Source: Brachybacterium equifaecis | Lineage (GTDB): Bacteria > Actinomycetota > Actinomycetes > Actinomycetales > Dermabacteraceae | Assembly (NCBI RefSeq): GCF_023509525.1 | Contig: NZ_JAKNCJ010000002.1 | Span: 682,001 to 746,000, forward strand | Reading direction: 5' to 3' | Length of the DNA stretch: 64,000 bases | In this document: positions 34,464 through 42,019 of the stretch, one piece after another | How the letters are laid out: each line of letters opens with the position of its first letter | Position numbering within the stretch: position 1 is the first letter of the stretch | The notes under the pieces: model-generated | Told to the model about the DNA's origin: nothing | The model's input: the letters and a program-made list of their open reading frames with translations, nothing else | Database searches by the model: none | Translations under genes and position numbers: made by a program

Positions 34464-35575
34464 GCCAGGTAGCTCAGGGCGAAGAGGCCGGCATCGGCGA
34501 GGATCTTCGCCACCACCAGCGGAACCCCCATCGCGGCCAGCGCATCGACTGCCGCGATCCCGCCCGCGAGCACAGCGCCGGCGAGCGCGGCGTACCGGAC
34601 CGCGGCCTGTCGCAGCGGCACCTGCGCGCCTCCGCCGAACACGCCCCAGCGGTTCACCGAGAAGTTGATCCCGCCGCTCACCACCCGGGCCGCTCCGAGG
34701 GCGAGCCACAGCGGCGCCCCGAGCGCGGTGAAGGCGAGGAACAGGCCGGTGTCCACCGCGAAGGCGAGCACCCCGGATCCGGCGAAGGCGAGCACCGGCC
34801 CCATGACCCGCAGGGAATCGCGCACCGGCCGGAAGTGGCTCGTCGCATTCTCCTCGGTGTAGACGGTCTCGATCGGCACCTGCGCGAGCCCGATCCCCTC
34901 GCGCGAGGCCCGCACGAGCATCGTGTACTCGTACTCGTAGCGGTCCCCCGGCAGCGACTGCGCCCATTCGAGGTGCTCGGCAGGGATCCCTCGCAGGCCC
35001 GTCTGCGTATCGCCGAGGGCAGTCCCCGAGGCGGCGCGGAACAGGAGGGCGCTGACGGCATTGCCCAGGCGCGACCGCAGGGGGACGTCGTCCTTGTCGA
35101 AGGTGCGCACGCCGAGCACGATCGGGCGCGTCACCCCTGCGAGCGTCGCCGGGGAATCGAGCAGCGCCCGCACCGCGGCGATATCGGCGAGGCGGTGCTG
35201 GCCGTCGGCGTCGGCCGTGACGACCCCCGCTCCCGGGAACTCCTCGCGCACGAACGCGAAGGCGGTGCGCAGGGCGTAGCCCTTGCCGTGGTTCTCCGGG
35301 AGGCGCAGCACGTGCGCGCCCTGCAGCTCGCAGCGATCGAAGACCACGTCGAACCGAGAGCCCGAGCCGTCGTCGATCACGACCACGTCGGTGCCGGAGG
35401 CGAGCAGGGAGCTGACGAGGACCACAAGGTCATGACCGGGCTCGAGCGCCGGGATGACGACGACCGCGGGAGCGGCGGACTGCGCGGTGCCGGCGGCGGG
35501 AGCAGGGGCAGCGGCGGTAGCAGGGGCAGCGGCGGGAGCAGGGGCAACGGCGGGAGCGGCAGCGGTGAGAGTCAT
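34424..35575 (-). CDS. GT2-GtrA fusion (polyprenyl-phosphate glycosyltransferase + flippase-like domain)
   Basis: 383 aa, ATG at 35575. After an Ala/Pro-rich N-terminus (about 35 residues) a GT2 domain shows VVVIPALEPGHDL, VVVIDDGSGSRFD, LPENHGKGYALRTAF and VVTADADGQH, i.e. the DPMS-like dolichol-phosphate mannose synthase family. DTQTGLRGIPAEHL is the family's acceptor segment. From about residue 260 a GtrA domain with four helices follows (FAVDTGLFLAF, VSGGINFSVNRWGVF). Such fusions glycosylate undecaprenyl phosphate and flip it for cell-wall decoration. Operon with the phosphodiester glycosidase, 54 bases upstream. Confidence 0.9.
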   Translation of the reverse strand: MTLTAAAPAVAPAPAAAPATAAAPAPAAGTAQSAAPAVVVIPALEPGHDLVVLVSSLLASGTDVVVIDDGSGSRFDVVFDRCELQGAHVLRLPENHGKGYALRTAFAFVREEFPGAGVVTADADGQHRLADIAAVRALLDSPATLAGVTRPIVLGVRTFDKDDVPLRSRLGNAVSALLFRAASGTALGDTQTGLRGIPAEHLEWAQSLPGDRYEYEYTMLVRASREGIGLAQVPIETVYTEENATSHFRPVRDSLRVMGPVLAFAGSGVLAFAVDTGLFLAFTALGAPLWLALGAARVVSGGINFSVNRWGVFGGGAQVPLRQAAVRYAALAGAVLAGGIAAVDALAAMGVPLVVAKILADAGLFALSYLAQRFLVFGRRAER

Positions 35576-35629
35576 GGCGATCGCCTTTCGAACGGGTGGA
35601 GCGGGAGCGGAGTGGGGTGAAGGAGGGCG

Positions 35630-36628
35630 TCAGCCGACGACGCAGAGGATGTCGCTGGTGGCGCGCTCGCCGTTGTTCGAGGGCTGGTTCACGATCTCGC
35701 CGTCGAAGATCATCACCGAGCCGCCTCCGCCGTCGAGGTTGAAGCCGGTGGTGCAGCCGAGGCCCGCGAGGATCTCGCCGAGCTCGGGCAGCGACGCGCC
35801 GCGGGAGTAGCCCTCGCTGCGGCCGTCGACCACGAGGAAGACCAGGTGGTTCGTGCCGATCACGCCGATCGCGGTGCGCGGCTGGTTGCCCTGGATGGAG
35901 TGGTTGCCGACGTTCGTGTCGACCTCGAAGTCCTCCAGGCCCTCGGGCACCGCGCCGTCCACGAGGACTGCCGGACCGAAGCTCAGAGTGTTCCACACCC
36001 CCGCCGCCACCAGGGCGTCGGCGCTGGTGGAGGTCTCGTCGTACACCTCGACGCGGCCGTCGGTGTAGAAGGCGAGGCCGTCGCGAGCGGGCTCGTCGCG
36101 GTAGGCGACGCCGTTGCGGATCTCGATGCCGGTGGAGCGGAAGCCGTAGTAGTCGCCGTTGATCGCGAGCACGGCGCCGGCATCGGCCGCCATCTCGCTC
36201 GGCAGGGCGGTGATGTTCTCGCCGAACTTGTTCTGGGCGAACGCCGAGCGGATGAGCGCGGCGTCGGCGACCTGCACCTCCGCCGCGTACCAGGTGACCG
36301 TGTCGGATCCCGTGCCGGTCTGCGTGGTGGTGAGGGTGATCGTGGTGGTGGAGGACGTGTAGCCGGTCTGGGTGAACGCGCCGTCCGTCGCGGGCGATGC
36401 CGTGGCGGTGGCGGAGGTCCCGGCGGCTTCCTCGGCGGCGGCGACGTCGGAGACCTCGACCTTCTCGCGCAGGAAGCGGTCGTAGGCCCAGGCGGCGGAG
36501 CCTCCGGTTCCGGCGAGCACGGCGAGGCCGCCGCCGAGGACGACGCGGCGCGTCATCGAGCGGCGGGCCGACGGGCCGGAGGGAGCGGGAGCGGGAGCTC
36601 CGGAGGGGGCGGGGTGCGTGATCGTCAT
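35630..36628 (-). CDS. Phosphodiester glycosidase family protein (NAGPA domain), exported
   Basis: 332 aa, ATG at 36628. Twin arginines in RSMTRRVVLGGGLAVLAGTGGSAAWA indicate a Tat signal or an anchored N-terminus. The NAGPA domain appears as AVLAINGDYYGFRSTGIEIRNGVAY, then TAIGVIGTNHLVFLVVDGR and FNLDGGGGSVMIFDG, the NGxYF and N-LDGGGS motifs of the family of N-acetylglucosamine-1-phosphodiester alpha-N-acetylglucosaminidase. It would remove sugar-1-phosphate caps from surface polymers. The next gene makes polyprenyl-linked sugar, so the two may edit the same wall polymer. A strong hairpin at 36641-36670 stands just before the start. Confidence 0.88.
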   Translation of the reverse strand: MTITHPAPSGAPAPAPSGPSARRSMTRRVVLGGGLAVLAGTGGSAAWAYDRFLREKVEVSDVAAAEEAAGTSATATASPATDGAFTQTGYTSSTTTITLTTTQTGTGSDTVTWYAAEVQVADAALIRSAFAQNKFGENITALPSEMAADAGAVLAINGDYYGFRSTGIEIRNGVAYRDEPARDGLAFYTDGRVEVYDETSTSADALVAAGVWNTLSFGPAVLVDGAVPEGLEDFEVDTNVGNHSIQGNQPRTAIGVIGTNHLVFLVVDGRSEGYSRGASLPELGEILAGLGCTTGFNLDGGGGSVMIFDGEIVNQPSNNGERATSDILCVVG

Positions 36629-36640
36629 GGGGACGACGAT

Positions 36641-36670
36641 CCCCGCCCCTCCTATGCGGGAGGGGCGGGG
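36641..36670. terminator. 12-bp perfect hairpin between two minus-strand genes
   Basis: CCCCGCCCCTCC (36641-36652) pairs with GGAGGGGCGGGG (36659-36670) over a six-base loop. It is 62 bases past the end of the gene at 36732 and 12 bases before the start of the glycosidase gene. On the glycosidase transcript the arm with GGAGGGG could sequester the ribosome site, so it is either a terminator or an attenuator. Confidence 0.6.
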
Positions 36671-36731
36671 AGTGCTGTGCGCCGGCTATGCGCTGCGAGG
36701 GCCCCGATGCGGGGCTCGGCAGCGGGAGGGG

Positions 36732-37460
36732 TCAGCAGCGGTCTGCGAAGTCCATGGTCCCGGAGGCGTAGAACTGATCGCCCGCCTCCATCGCGGCATT
36801 ACCCCCGAAGGCGGGAGCGCCGAACTGGATGATCCCCATGGAGCCGGGCGGGATCGGATCCGCCCAGGTCACGACGATGGCGTCGGCCCCGATGGCGATG
36901 GTGGGCTGGGGCATGCCGACGAACCTGTCCTCGGGGATCTCGGCGAGGGTCGCGACTCCCGCGTGCTCGAGGGCGAGAGCCGGCCAGAACGCCCGCCACA
37001 CTGAGCCGTCGGCCCGGGTGTAGCCCTTGTAGAACCACTCCTCGACCGTGTGCCCGGCCACCAGCTCGGTGCCCCAGGCGACGTAGTCCATCTGCGCGGG
37101 CATCCCCGCCCACGTCGGATCCTTCGGGATCGTGAGGGTCACCGAGCCTGCGGGGAGGCTCTCCTCGAACAGGAGCATCAGGCGCCAGGTGAGGATCCCC
37201 GGGCCCAGGCTGAAGTGCTGGAACTTCATGGCGCCGTCGGCGCTGTTGTGGATGTCGAGGAAGCCGTTGTTCGTCCAGTCCGGAGCGGTGATCTGGCTGA
37301 GCGAGCGCGCGTGCCAGGACTTCGCCGGGCAGGCCGTGGAGGCTGCGAACGCCGGGGCGGCGGAGGCGAGGACCGCGGCGGGCACGGCCCATGCGGCGCC
37401 GCCGACGAGGGCCCGGCGGGAAGGAGCGGTGAGGCGAGGGGCGGGGCGGGATGACGTCAT
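36732..37460 (-). CDS. Tat-exported protein of unknown function with a C-terminal cysteine
   Basis: 242 aa from the ATG at 37460 with GAAGG upstream. SRRALVGGAAWAVPAAVLASAAPAFA is a Tat signal with a likely cut after AFA, so the mature chain starts ASTACPAK. The mature protein is rich in Trp, Tyr and beta-strand-like segments (FEESLPAGSVTLTIPKD, WADPIPPGSMGIIQFG). Only two cysteines occur, Cys44 near the mature N-terminus and Cys242 as the very last residue, which suggests a disulphide closing the domain. No family recognised. A palindrome at 37538-37558 may regulate it. Confidence 0.75.
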   Translation of the reverse strand: MTSSRPAPRLTAPSRRALVGGAAWAVPAAVLASAAPAFAASTACPAKSWHARSLSQITAPDWTNNGFLDIHNSADGAMKFQHFSLGPGILTWRLMLLFEESLPAGSVTLTIPKDPTWAGMPAQMDYVAWGTELVAGHTVEEWFYKGYTRADGSVWRAFWPALALEHAGVATLAEIPEDRFVGMPQPTIAIGADAIVVTWADPIPPGSMGIIQFGAPAFGGNAAMEAGDQFYASGTMDFADRC

Positions 37461-37537
37461 GTCGATCCTTCGATCGGGATCCGCGACAATCGCGGTCGAA
37501 TCGAAGAATAGTGCCCCGTTTCCGAACTTACCGACGG

Positions 37538-37558
37538 GAAATGTGGATATCACATTCC
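37538..37558. promoter_or_regulatory. Operator-like palindrome upstream of the Tat-exported unknown
   Basis: GAAATGTG-GATAT-CACATTCC, arms of eight bases with one mismatch and a perfect ATGTG/CACAT core, in the 129-bp gap between 37461 and 37589. The patch is AT-rich relative to its surroundings. No regulator gene is adjacent. Confidence 0.45.
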
Positions 37559-37589
37559 GGTCCGCCCCGCCCGATGCTCACCGGACCGC

Positions 37590-38585
37590 TCACCCTCGCG
37601 GGTCCGCCACCGGCCCGACCACCTCGTGCGCGACGTACGGCGCTTCGAGCGCCGCGATCTCCTCCTCGCTCAGCACCAGGTCGAGAGCGCCGAGGGCAGA
37701 ATCGATGTGACGGGTCTTCGTGGCCCCGACGAGCACGGAGGCGACCTGGCGGCGCGAGAGCAGCCAGGCGAGCGCCACGTGCGCCCGCTCCACGCCGCGC
37801 TCCTGCGCGATCCGGGCGACGGTCTCGATGATCTCCCGGTCCTTCTCGGAGGAGCCGTCGTACTTCGAGGACTGGATCGCGTCGGTCTCCGAGCGGGCCG
37901 TCGTCTCGCCGGGATCGCGGGTGAGGCGGCCGGAGGCGAGCGGAGAGTACGGGGTGGAGGCGACGCCGGTGGCGCGCAGGAGCGGCATCATCTCGCGCTC
38001 CTCCTCGCGGTAGAGGAGGTTGTAGTGGTTCTGCATCGAGACGAACCTCGTCCACCCGTGCTTCTCGGCCACGTTCTGCGCGGTGAGGAACTGCCAGGCG
38101 AACATCGCCGAGGCGCCGATGTAGCGCACCTTGCCGGAGCGGACGACGTCGTGCAGCGCCTCCATCGTCTCCTCGATCGGCGTCGCATAGTCCCAGCGGT
38201 GCACGATGTAGAGGTCGACATAGTCCATGCCGAGGCGGTCCAGGCTCGCGTCGATCGCCGAGAGGATGTGCTTGCGCGAGAGGCCGCCGCCGTTCGGGCC
38301 CTTGCGCATGGTGCCGTGCACCTTGGTCGCGAGCACGATCTCATCGCGGTCGGCCATGTCGCTGAGCGCCTTGCCGACGATCTCCTCGCTGCGGCCGAGG
38401 GAGTAGATGTCGGCGGTGTCGAAGAAGGTGATGCCGGAGTCCAGCGCGTGCTGAATGACCGGGCGAACGGCGTCCTCCTCGAGCACCCACGAGTGGATCC
38501 AGGCGTTCGGATCTCCGGACCCCATCGTCCCCAGGCAGAGCCTCGAGACGTCCAGGGCGGTGTTCCCGAGCTTCACGCAGTCCAT
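37590..38585 (-). CDS. Aldo/keto reductase
   Basis: 331 aa, ATG at 38585 with GGAGGAG upstream. The catalytic tetrad is visible: Asp and Tyr in FFDTADIYSLG, Lys in VLATKVHG and His in LYIVHRWD. MQNHYNLLYREEEREMMPLL and the C-terminal VASVLVGATKTRHIDSAL form the cofactor-binding loop of the NADPH-dependent AKR barrel. Substrate is unknown; close relatives are generic actinobacterial oxidoreductases. A minus-strand TAGCCT (38637-38632) is a candidate -10. The gene is divergent from the phosphate island. Confidence 0.9.
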   Translation of the reverse strand: MDCVKLGNTALDVSRLCLGTMGSGDPNAWIHSWVLEEDAVRPVIQHALDSGITFFDTADIYSLGRSEEIVGKALSDMADRDEIVLATKVHGTMRKGPNGGGLSRKHILSAIDASLDRLGMDYVDLYIVHRWDYATPIEETMEALHDVVRSGKVRYIGASAMFAWQFLTAQNVAEKHGWTRFVSMQNHYNLLYREEEREMMPLLRATGVASTPYSPLASGRLTRDPGETTARSETDAIQSSKYDGSSEKDREIIETVARIAQERGVERAHVALAWLLSRRQVASVLVGATKTRHIDSALGALDLVLSEEEIAALEAPYVAHEVVGPVADPRG

Positions 38586-38719
38586 GGGGCGCTCCTCCGT
38601 CGCAGGTCGCCGTACGGGGTTGCTCCGGGCCAGGCTACGCCCCCTTGGAGGCAGTGGGAGGGACTTCCAGTACGCCCTCCACGCACCTCTTCATCCCTCT
38701 GACCTGCGCTCCCTCCCTT

Positions 38720-38763
38720 CATACAGCGGCGACAGGACGGACATAGCCCCTGCACAGCACCGC
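38720..38763 (+). promoter_or_regulatory. Tandem 11-bp repeats resembling a PhoP box, upstream of the DUF4956 gene
   Basis: Four consecutive 11-bp units start at 38720, 38731, 38742 and 38753. The last two read ACATAGC-CCCT-GCACAGC, very close to the two 7-bp half sites with 4-bp spacing bound by the mycobacterial response regulator PhoP (TCACAGC-N4-TCACAGC). The last 23 bases (38740-38762) recur exactly at 40389-40411. Two copies of CTCGCAGCGGATCCG (38793-38807, 38825-38839) follow. This lies in the 312-bp gap 38586-38897, which otherwise shows no gene. Confidence 0.55.
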
Positions 38764-38897
38764 GCCGGAGAGTTCTTCTCGAGCCGCCGGGGCTCGCAGC
38801 GGATCCGCTGTCGGCACCCCCTCTCTCGCAGCGGATCCGAACCCTGGGGGTTGAGGGTCCCGGCGCGCTCCTCATCCATCACCCTGAGGAGAACCCC

Positions 38898-39551
38898 ATG
38901 TCCACCATCGCCCTGTACGCACTCGATGTCCTCGCAGCCTCCGTGCTCGCCTTCGGCGTCTACTGGCCGCGCCACCGCCGCCGCGATCTCGTGGTCGCGT
39001 TCCTCGGCATCAACGTGGGCGTGCTCGCGGTGTGCGCGCTGCTGGCGACCTCCGCCGTGACGGCGGGCATCGGGCTGGGGCTGTTCGGCGTGCTCTCGAT
39101 CATCCGCCTGCGGTCCGACGAGCTCGCCCAGCACGAGATCGCCTACTACTTCGCATTCCTGGCGCTGGCGCTCGTCGGCGGCCTCGGGTTCAGCCCGATC
39201 TGGCTCGCCGCCGGGTTCCTGGCGCTGATCGTCGGCGTGATGACCGCGGTGGACCACCCCGCGCTGCTCGCCGCGCACCGCCGCCAGCTGCTGGTCCTGG
39301 ACCGGGCGCTGACGGACGAGCGGGCGCTGCGCTCGCACCTCGAGGAGACGCTCGGGGCCGACGTCACGGCGTTCACGGTGCTGAAGGTCGACCTGGTCAG
39401 CGACACCACGACCGTGGACGTGCGGTTCCGCGTCCGCTCCGGGCGCCGCTCGGCCCTCGCCGGCACGAGCGCCGAGGCCCTCGCCGCTGCGCCGACTGCC
39501 GAAGGGGTCGACTTCCCCGAGCGCGAGCGCATCCCGGCGGTGACCCGGTGA
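38898..39551 (+). CDS. DUF4956 family membrane protein
   Basis: 217 aa, ATG at 38898 with GAGGAG upstream. Five or so helices (LYALDVLAASVLAFGVYW, LVVAFLGINVGVLAVCALLA, GIGLGLFGVLSIIRLRS, IAYYFAFLALALVGGLGF, AGFLALIVGVMTAV) are followed by a cytoplasmic C-terminal domain of about 85 residues. FGVLSIIRLRSDELAQHEIAYYF is the conserved DUF4956 core. DUF4956 genes often stand beside VTC-type polyphosphate polymerase genes, as here at a GTGA overlap, so a role in polyphosphate handling at the membrane is inferred. Confidence 0.82.
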   Translation: MSTIALYALDVLAASVLAFGVYWPRHRRRDLVVAFLGINVGVLAVCALLATSAVTAGIGLGLFGVLSIIRLRSDELAQHEIAYYFAFLALALVGGLGFSPIWLAAGFLALIVGVMTAVDHPALLAAHRRQLLVLDRALTDERALRSHLEETLGADVTAFTVLKVDLVSDTTTVDVRFRVRSGRRSALAGTSAEALAAAPTAEGVDFPERERIPAVTR

Positions 39552-40342
39552 CCGGCCTCGAGCGGATCCCCGGCATCGACCTCGGGGAGCTCGCCGAGCG
39601 CGCGAGCCTCATGACCCGCGTGGACCGGAAGTACCTCGTGCCCCTTCCTGCTGTGCGGGGCCTCCTGGAAGCCCTGGACGGCGGGCTGCGGGTCCTGGAG
39701 ATCGACGGCGCGCGCACCTTCCGCTATCGCTCGACCTACTACGACACCGCCGATCTGCGCTCCTTCCGCGACGCAGCGGGCAGCCGGCGCCGGCGCTTCA
39801 AGATCCGCCGTCGCGACTACGTCGACACCGGCGCCTCCTACCTCGAGGTGAAGACCCCGACGGGCCGCGGTGAGACCTCCAAGCAGCGCATCGAGATCCC
39901 GTCTCGGCTCCCTGCGGACCGGCCGCTCGCAGGCGGCCAGCTCGCCTTCGTGCAGGAGCGCCTCATCGACGCCGGCTGCACGCCGCCGACGCTCCCGCTC
40001 GTGCCGATCCTCGGCACGACGTACGACCGCAGCACGCTGCTGGTCGAGAGCGAAGGATCGCGCCTGACGATCGACGCGGAGCTGACCTGGCAGGACCTCC
40101 GGCAGGACCTAAGGACGGACCGCGCGGGCCCGCCCGCCCGCCGCCGGGCGCTCAGCGGCCTCGTGGTCGTCGAGACGAAGGCGGGCACCCAGCCCGGCCG
40201 CGCGGACCGCTGGCTGTGGTCCCACGCCCACCGCCCCCTGCGCCTGTCGAAGTACTCCACAGGCCTCGCGCTGCTGGATGAGGCGCTCCCCCGCAACCGC
40301 TGGCACCAGACGCTCGGCGCGGTCGCGGCGGATGCGGCATAG
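39548..40342 (+). CDS. VTC-domain polyphosphate polymerase
   Basis: 264 aa, GTG at 39548 overlapping the DUF4956 stop. The single VTC domain carries the family features: DRKYLVP near the start, FRYRSTYYDTADLRSF, RRRRFKIRRRDYVDTGASYLEVKT (basic strands that bind ATP and phosphate), and VVVETKAG with KYSTGLALL at the end. VTC proteins form polyphosphate from ATP at a membrane. Unlike the yeast protein, no SPX sensor is fused. Regulation by phosphate is suggested by the repeats upstream of this operon and of the next gene. Confidence 0.88.
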   Translation: MTGLERIPGIDLGELAERASLMTRVDRKYLVPLPAVRGLLEALDGGLRVLEIDGARTFRYRSTYYDTADLRSFRDAAGSRRRRFKIRRRDYVDTGASYLEVKTPTGRGETSKQRIEIPSRLPADRPLAGGQLAFVQERLIDAGCTPPTLPLVPILGTTYDRSTLLVESEGSRLTIDAELTWQDLRQDLRTDRAGPPARRRALSGLVVVETKAGTQPGRADRWLWSHAHRPLRLSKYSTGLALLDEALPRNRWHQTLGAVAADAA

Positions 40343-40367
40343 CCGCGCTCACCAGCACTCCCGCACC

Positions 40368-40411
40368 TCATAGCCCCACCACCCCTCAGACATAGCCCCT
40401 GCACAGCACCG
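40368..40411 (+). promoter_or_regulatory. PhoP-box-like repeats upstream of the Cthe_2159-like gene
   Basis: TCATAGC at 40368, ACATAGC at 40390 and GCACAGC at 40401 are spaced by 22 and 11 bases, i.e. two and one repeat units. The pair ACATAGC-CCCT-GCACAGC and its flanks repeat the 23 bases found at 38740-38762. CTCGCAGCGG follows at 40436-40445, as in the other promoter region. It lies 26-70 bases after the VTC stop. Confidence 0.55.
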
Positions 40412-40504
40412 ACCTCGACTCTTGATTCATCGCCGCTCGCAGCGGCCGCAGCCGCGGCCCGTCGGCGAAGGACCGCCCCGCACGGGCCCGATGGAAGGAA
40501 CCCC

Positions 40505-41902
40505 ATGAACCTCTCGAGCATCCGCCGCACGACCGCCGCCGTCACCGTCGGCGCCGCGACCCTGGCGTTGGCCGCCTGCGGCGCGGCCACCGCCGTCACC
40601 GGCACCACCGCCAGCGACTCCACCGATACGTCGAGCACCACGACCACCACCGTCTCCACCACGACGGACACGGCGGGCGGGGCGAGCAATGCCGACGGCA
40701 CCCGCACCAACGACTTCCTCTCGACCTTCGACCTCGCCTCGCTCGACACCCACTACAGCGAGGACGACCTGGCCTGGGACGCCTCCGCGGAGCAGACCAT
40801 CACCCTCGCCGACTCCGGCTCCTCGAGCTCCAGCAGCGACGTCACGGTGGACGGCTCGACGGTCACGATTACCGCCGGCGGCCTCTACCGCATCTCCGGG
40901 ACCCTCACCGACGGCCAGCTCGTCATCGCCGCCCCCGACGACGCGGCCGTCACGATCATCCTCGACGGCGCCTCGATCACGAACGCCGACGGCACCGCCA
41001 TCGCCGTGACCAGCGCCGACGAGGCCACGATCTACCTCGAGGACGGCACGCAGAACACCGTGGCCGACGGCACCGGCTACGAGGTCGCCGACGATTCCAC
41101 CCCCGTGGCGGCGATCGCCTCGGCCAGCGACCTCACGATCGCGGGCACCGGCGCGCTGACCGTCACCGGCAATACGAACGACGGCATCTCCACCAAGGAC
41201 GGCCTCGTGATCGCCTCCGGCACGATCACCGTCACTGCGGTGGACGACGCGATCCGCGGCAAGGACTACGTCGACATCCTCGACGGCACCCTCGATCTGA
41301 CCAGCGGCGGGGATGCGCTGAAGTCCGACAACTACGAGGTCGTGGACCGCGGCTGGGTGCTCATCAGCGGCGGCACGATCACCGTCGACTCGGGCGATGA
41401 CGGCATCGATGCCGAGCAGGCGGTCACGATCGCCGGCAGCACGCTGACCATCGCGAAGTCGGTCGAGGGCATCGAGGCGCAGGACATCCAGATCTCCGGC
41501 GGCACCGTCGCGGTGACCGCGTCGGACGACGGCATCAACGCCACCCACGCCACCACGGCGGAGGAGGCCGCAGCCGAGGAGGCCGGCACGACCGCGGACT
41601 CCCAGCAGAACCGCGAGGCCGACGACGGCTCCTGGATCTCGATCACCGGCGGAACGGTCACGGTGACCGCGGACTTCGACGGCCTCGACTCGAACGGCGC
41701 GGCCTCCCTGACCGGCGGCGACATCACGATCACCTCGGCCGCGAACGGCGGCGACTCCCCGGTGGACACCAACGGCGACACCACGCTCGACGGCGCGACC
41801 CTGACCGCGAACGGCACAGCGATCACCTCGGCCGACGCCCTCTCCAGCGGCGGCATGGGCGGCGGTCCCGGCCAGGGCGGCGGGCCCGGCGGCGGCCACT
41901 GA
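40505..41902 (+). CDS. Carbohydrate-binding domain lipoprotein (Cthe_2159-like)
   Basis: 465 aa, ATG at 40505 with GGAAGGA upstream. TAAVTVGAATLALAACGAA is a lipoprotein signal with a LAAC lipobox. A Thr/Ser-rich linker follows, then a right-handed beta-helix of Ile/Val/Thr-rich turns (TVTITAGGLYRISGTLTDGQ, VTIILDGASITNADGTAIAV) of the Cthe_2159 cellulose/pectin-binding family. It ends in a Gly-rich tail (GGMGGGPGQGGGPGGGH). Commonly found next to DUF4956 and VTC genes. It is the third gene of the island and has its own repeats upstream. Confidence 0.85.
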   Translation: MNLSSIRRTTAAVTVGAATLALAACGAATAVTGTTASDSTDTSSTTTTTVSTTTDTAGGASNADGTRTNDFLSTFDLASLDTHYSEDDLAWDASAEQTITLADSGSSSSSSDVTVDGSTVTITAGGLYRISGTLTDGQLVIAAPDDAAVTIILDGASITNADGTAIAVTSADEATIYLEDGTQNTVADGTGYEVADDSTPVAAIASASDLTIAGTGALTVTGNTNDGISTKDGLVIASGTITVTAVDDAIRGKDYVDILDGTLDLTSGGDALKSDNYEVVDRGWVLISGGTITVDSGDDGIDAEQAVTIAGSTLTIAKSVEGIEAQDIQISGGTVAVTASDDGINATHATTAEEAAAEEAGTTADSQQNREADDGSWISITGGTVTVTADFDGLDSNGAASLTGGDITITSAANGGDSPVDTNGDTTLDGATLTANGTAITSADALSSGGMGGGPGQGGGPGGGH

Positions 41903-41910
41903 GCCCCGAA

Positions 41911-41964
41911 GCAGAGTCGGCGCACTCTCGTTCCACAGGTGGAACGAGAGTGCGCCGACTCTGC
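41911..41964. repeat. Perfect 26-bp-arm palindrome, copy 1
   Basis: Arms 41911-41936 and 41939-41964 are exactly complementary, with two unpaired bases (AG) between. It lies between convergent genes (stops at 41902 and 42020) and may end both transcripts. A related element is at 44834-44881; the two share flank CCCCGAA and centre GTTCCACAGGTGGAAC, with paired substitutions in the stem. Confidence 0.85.
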
Positions 41965-42019
41965 GTGCGCGACGCGATCAGCCAGGGCCGATGGGCCGGG
42001 GCCGATCAGCCCGCAGCGA

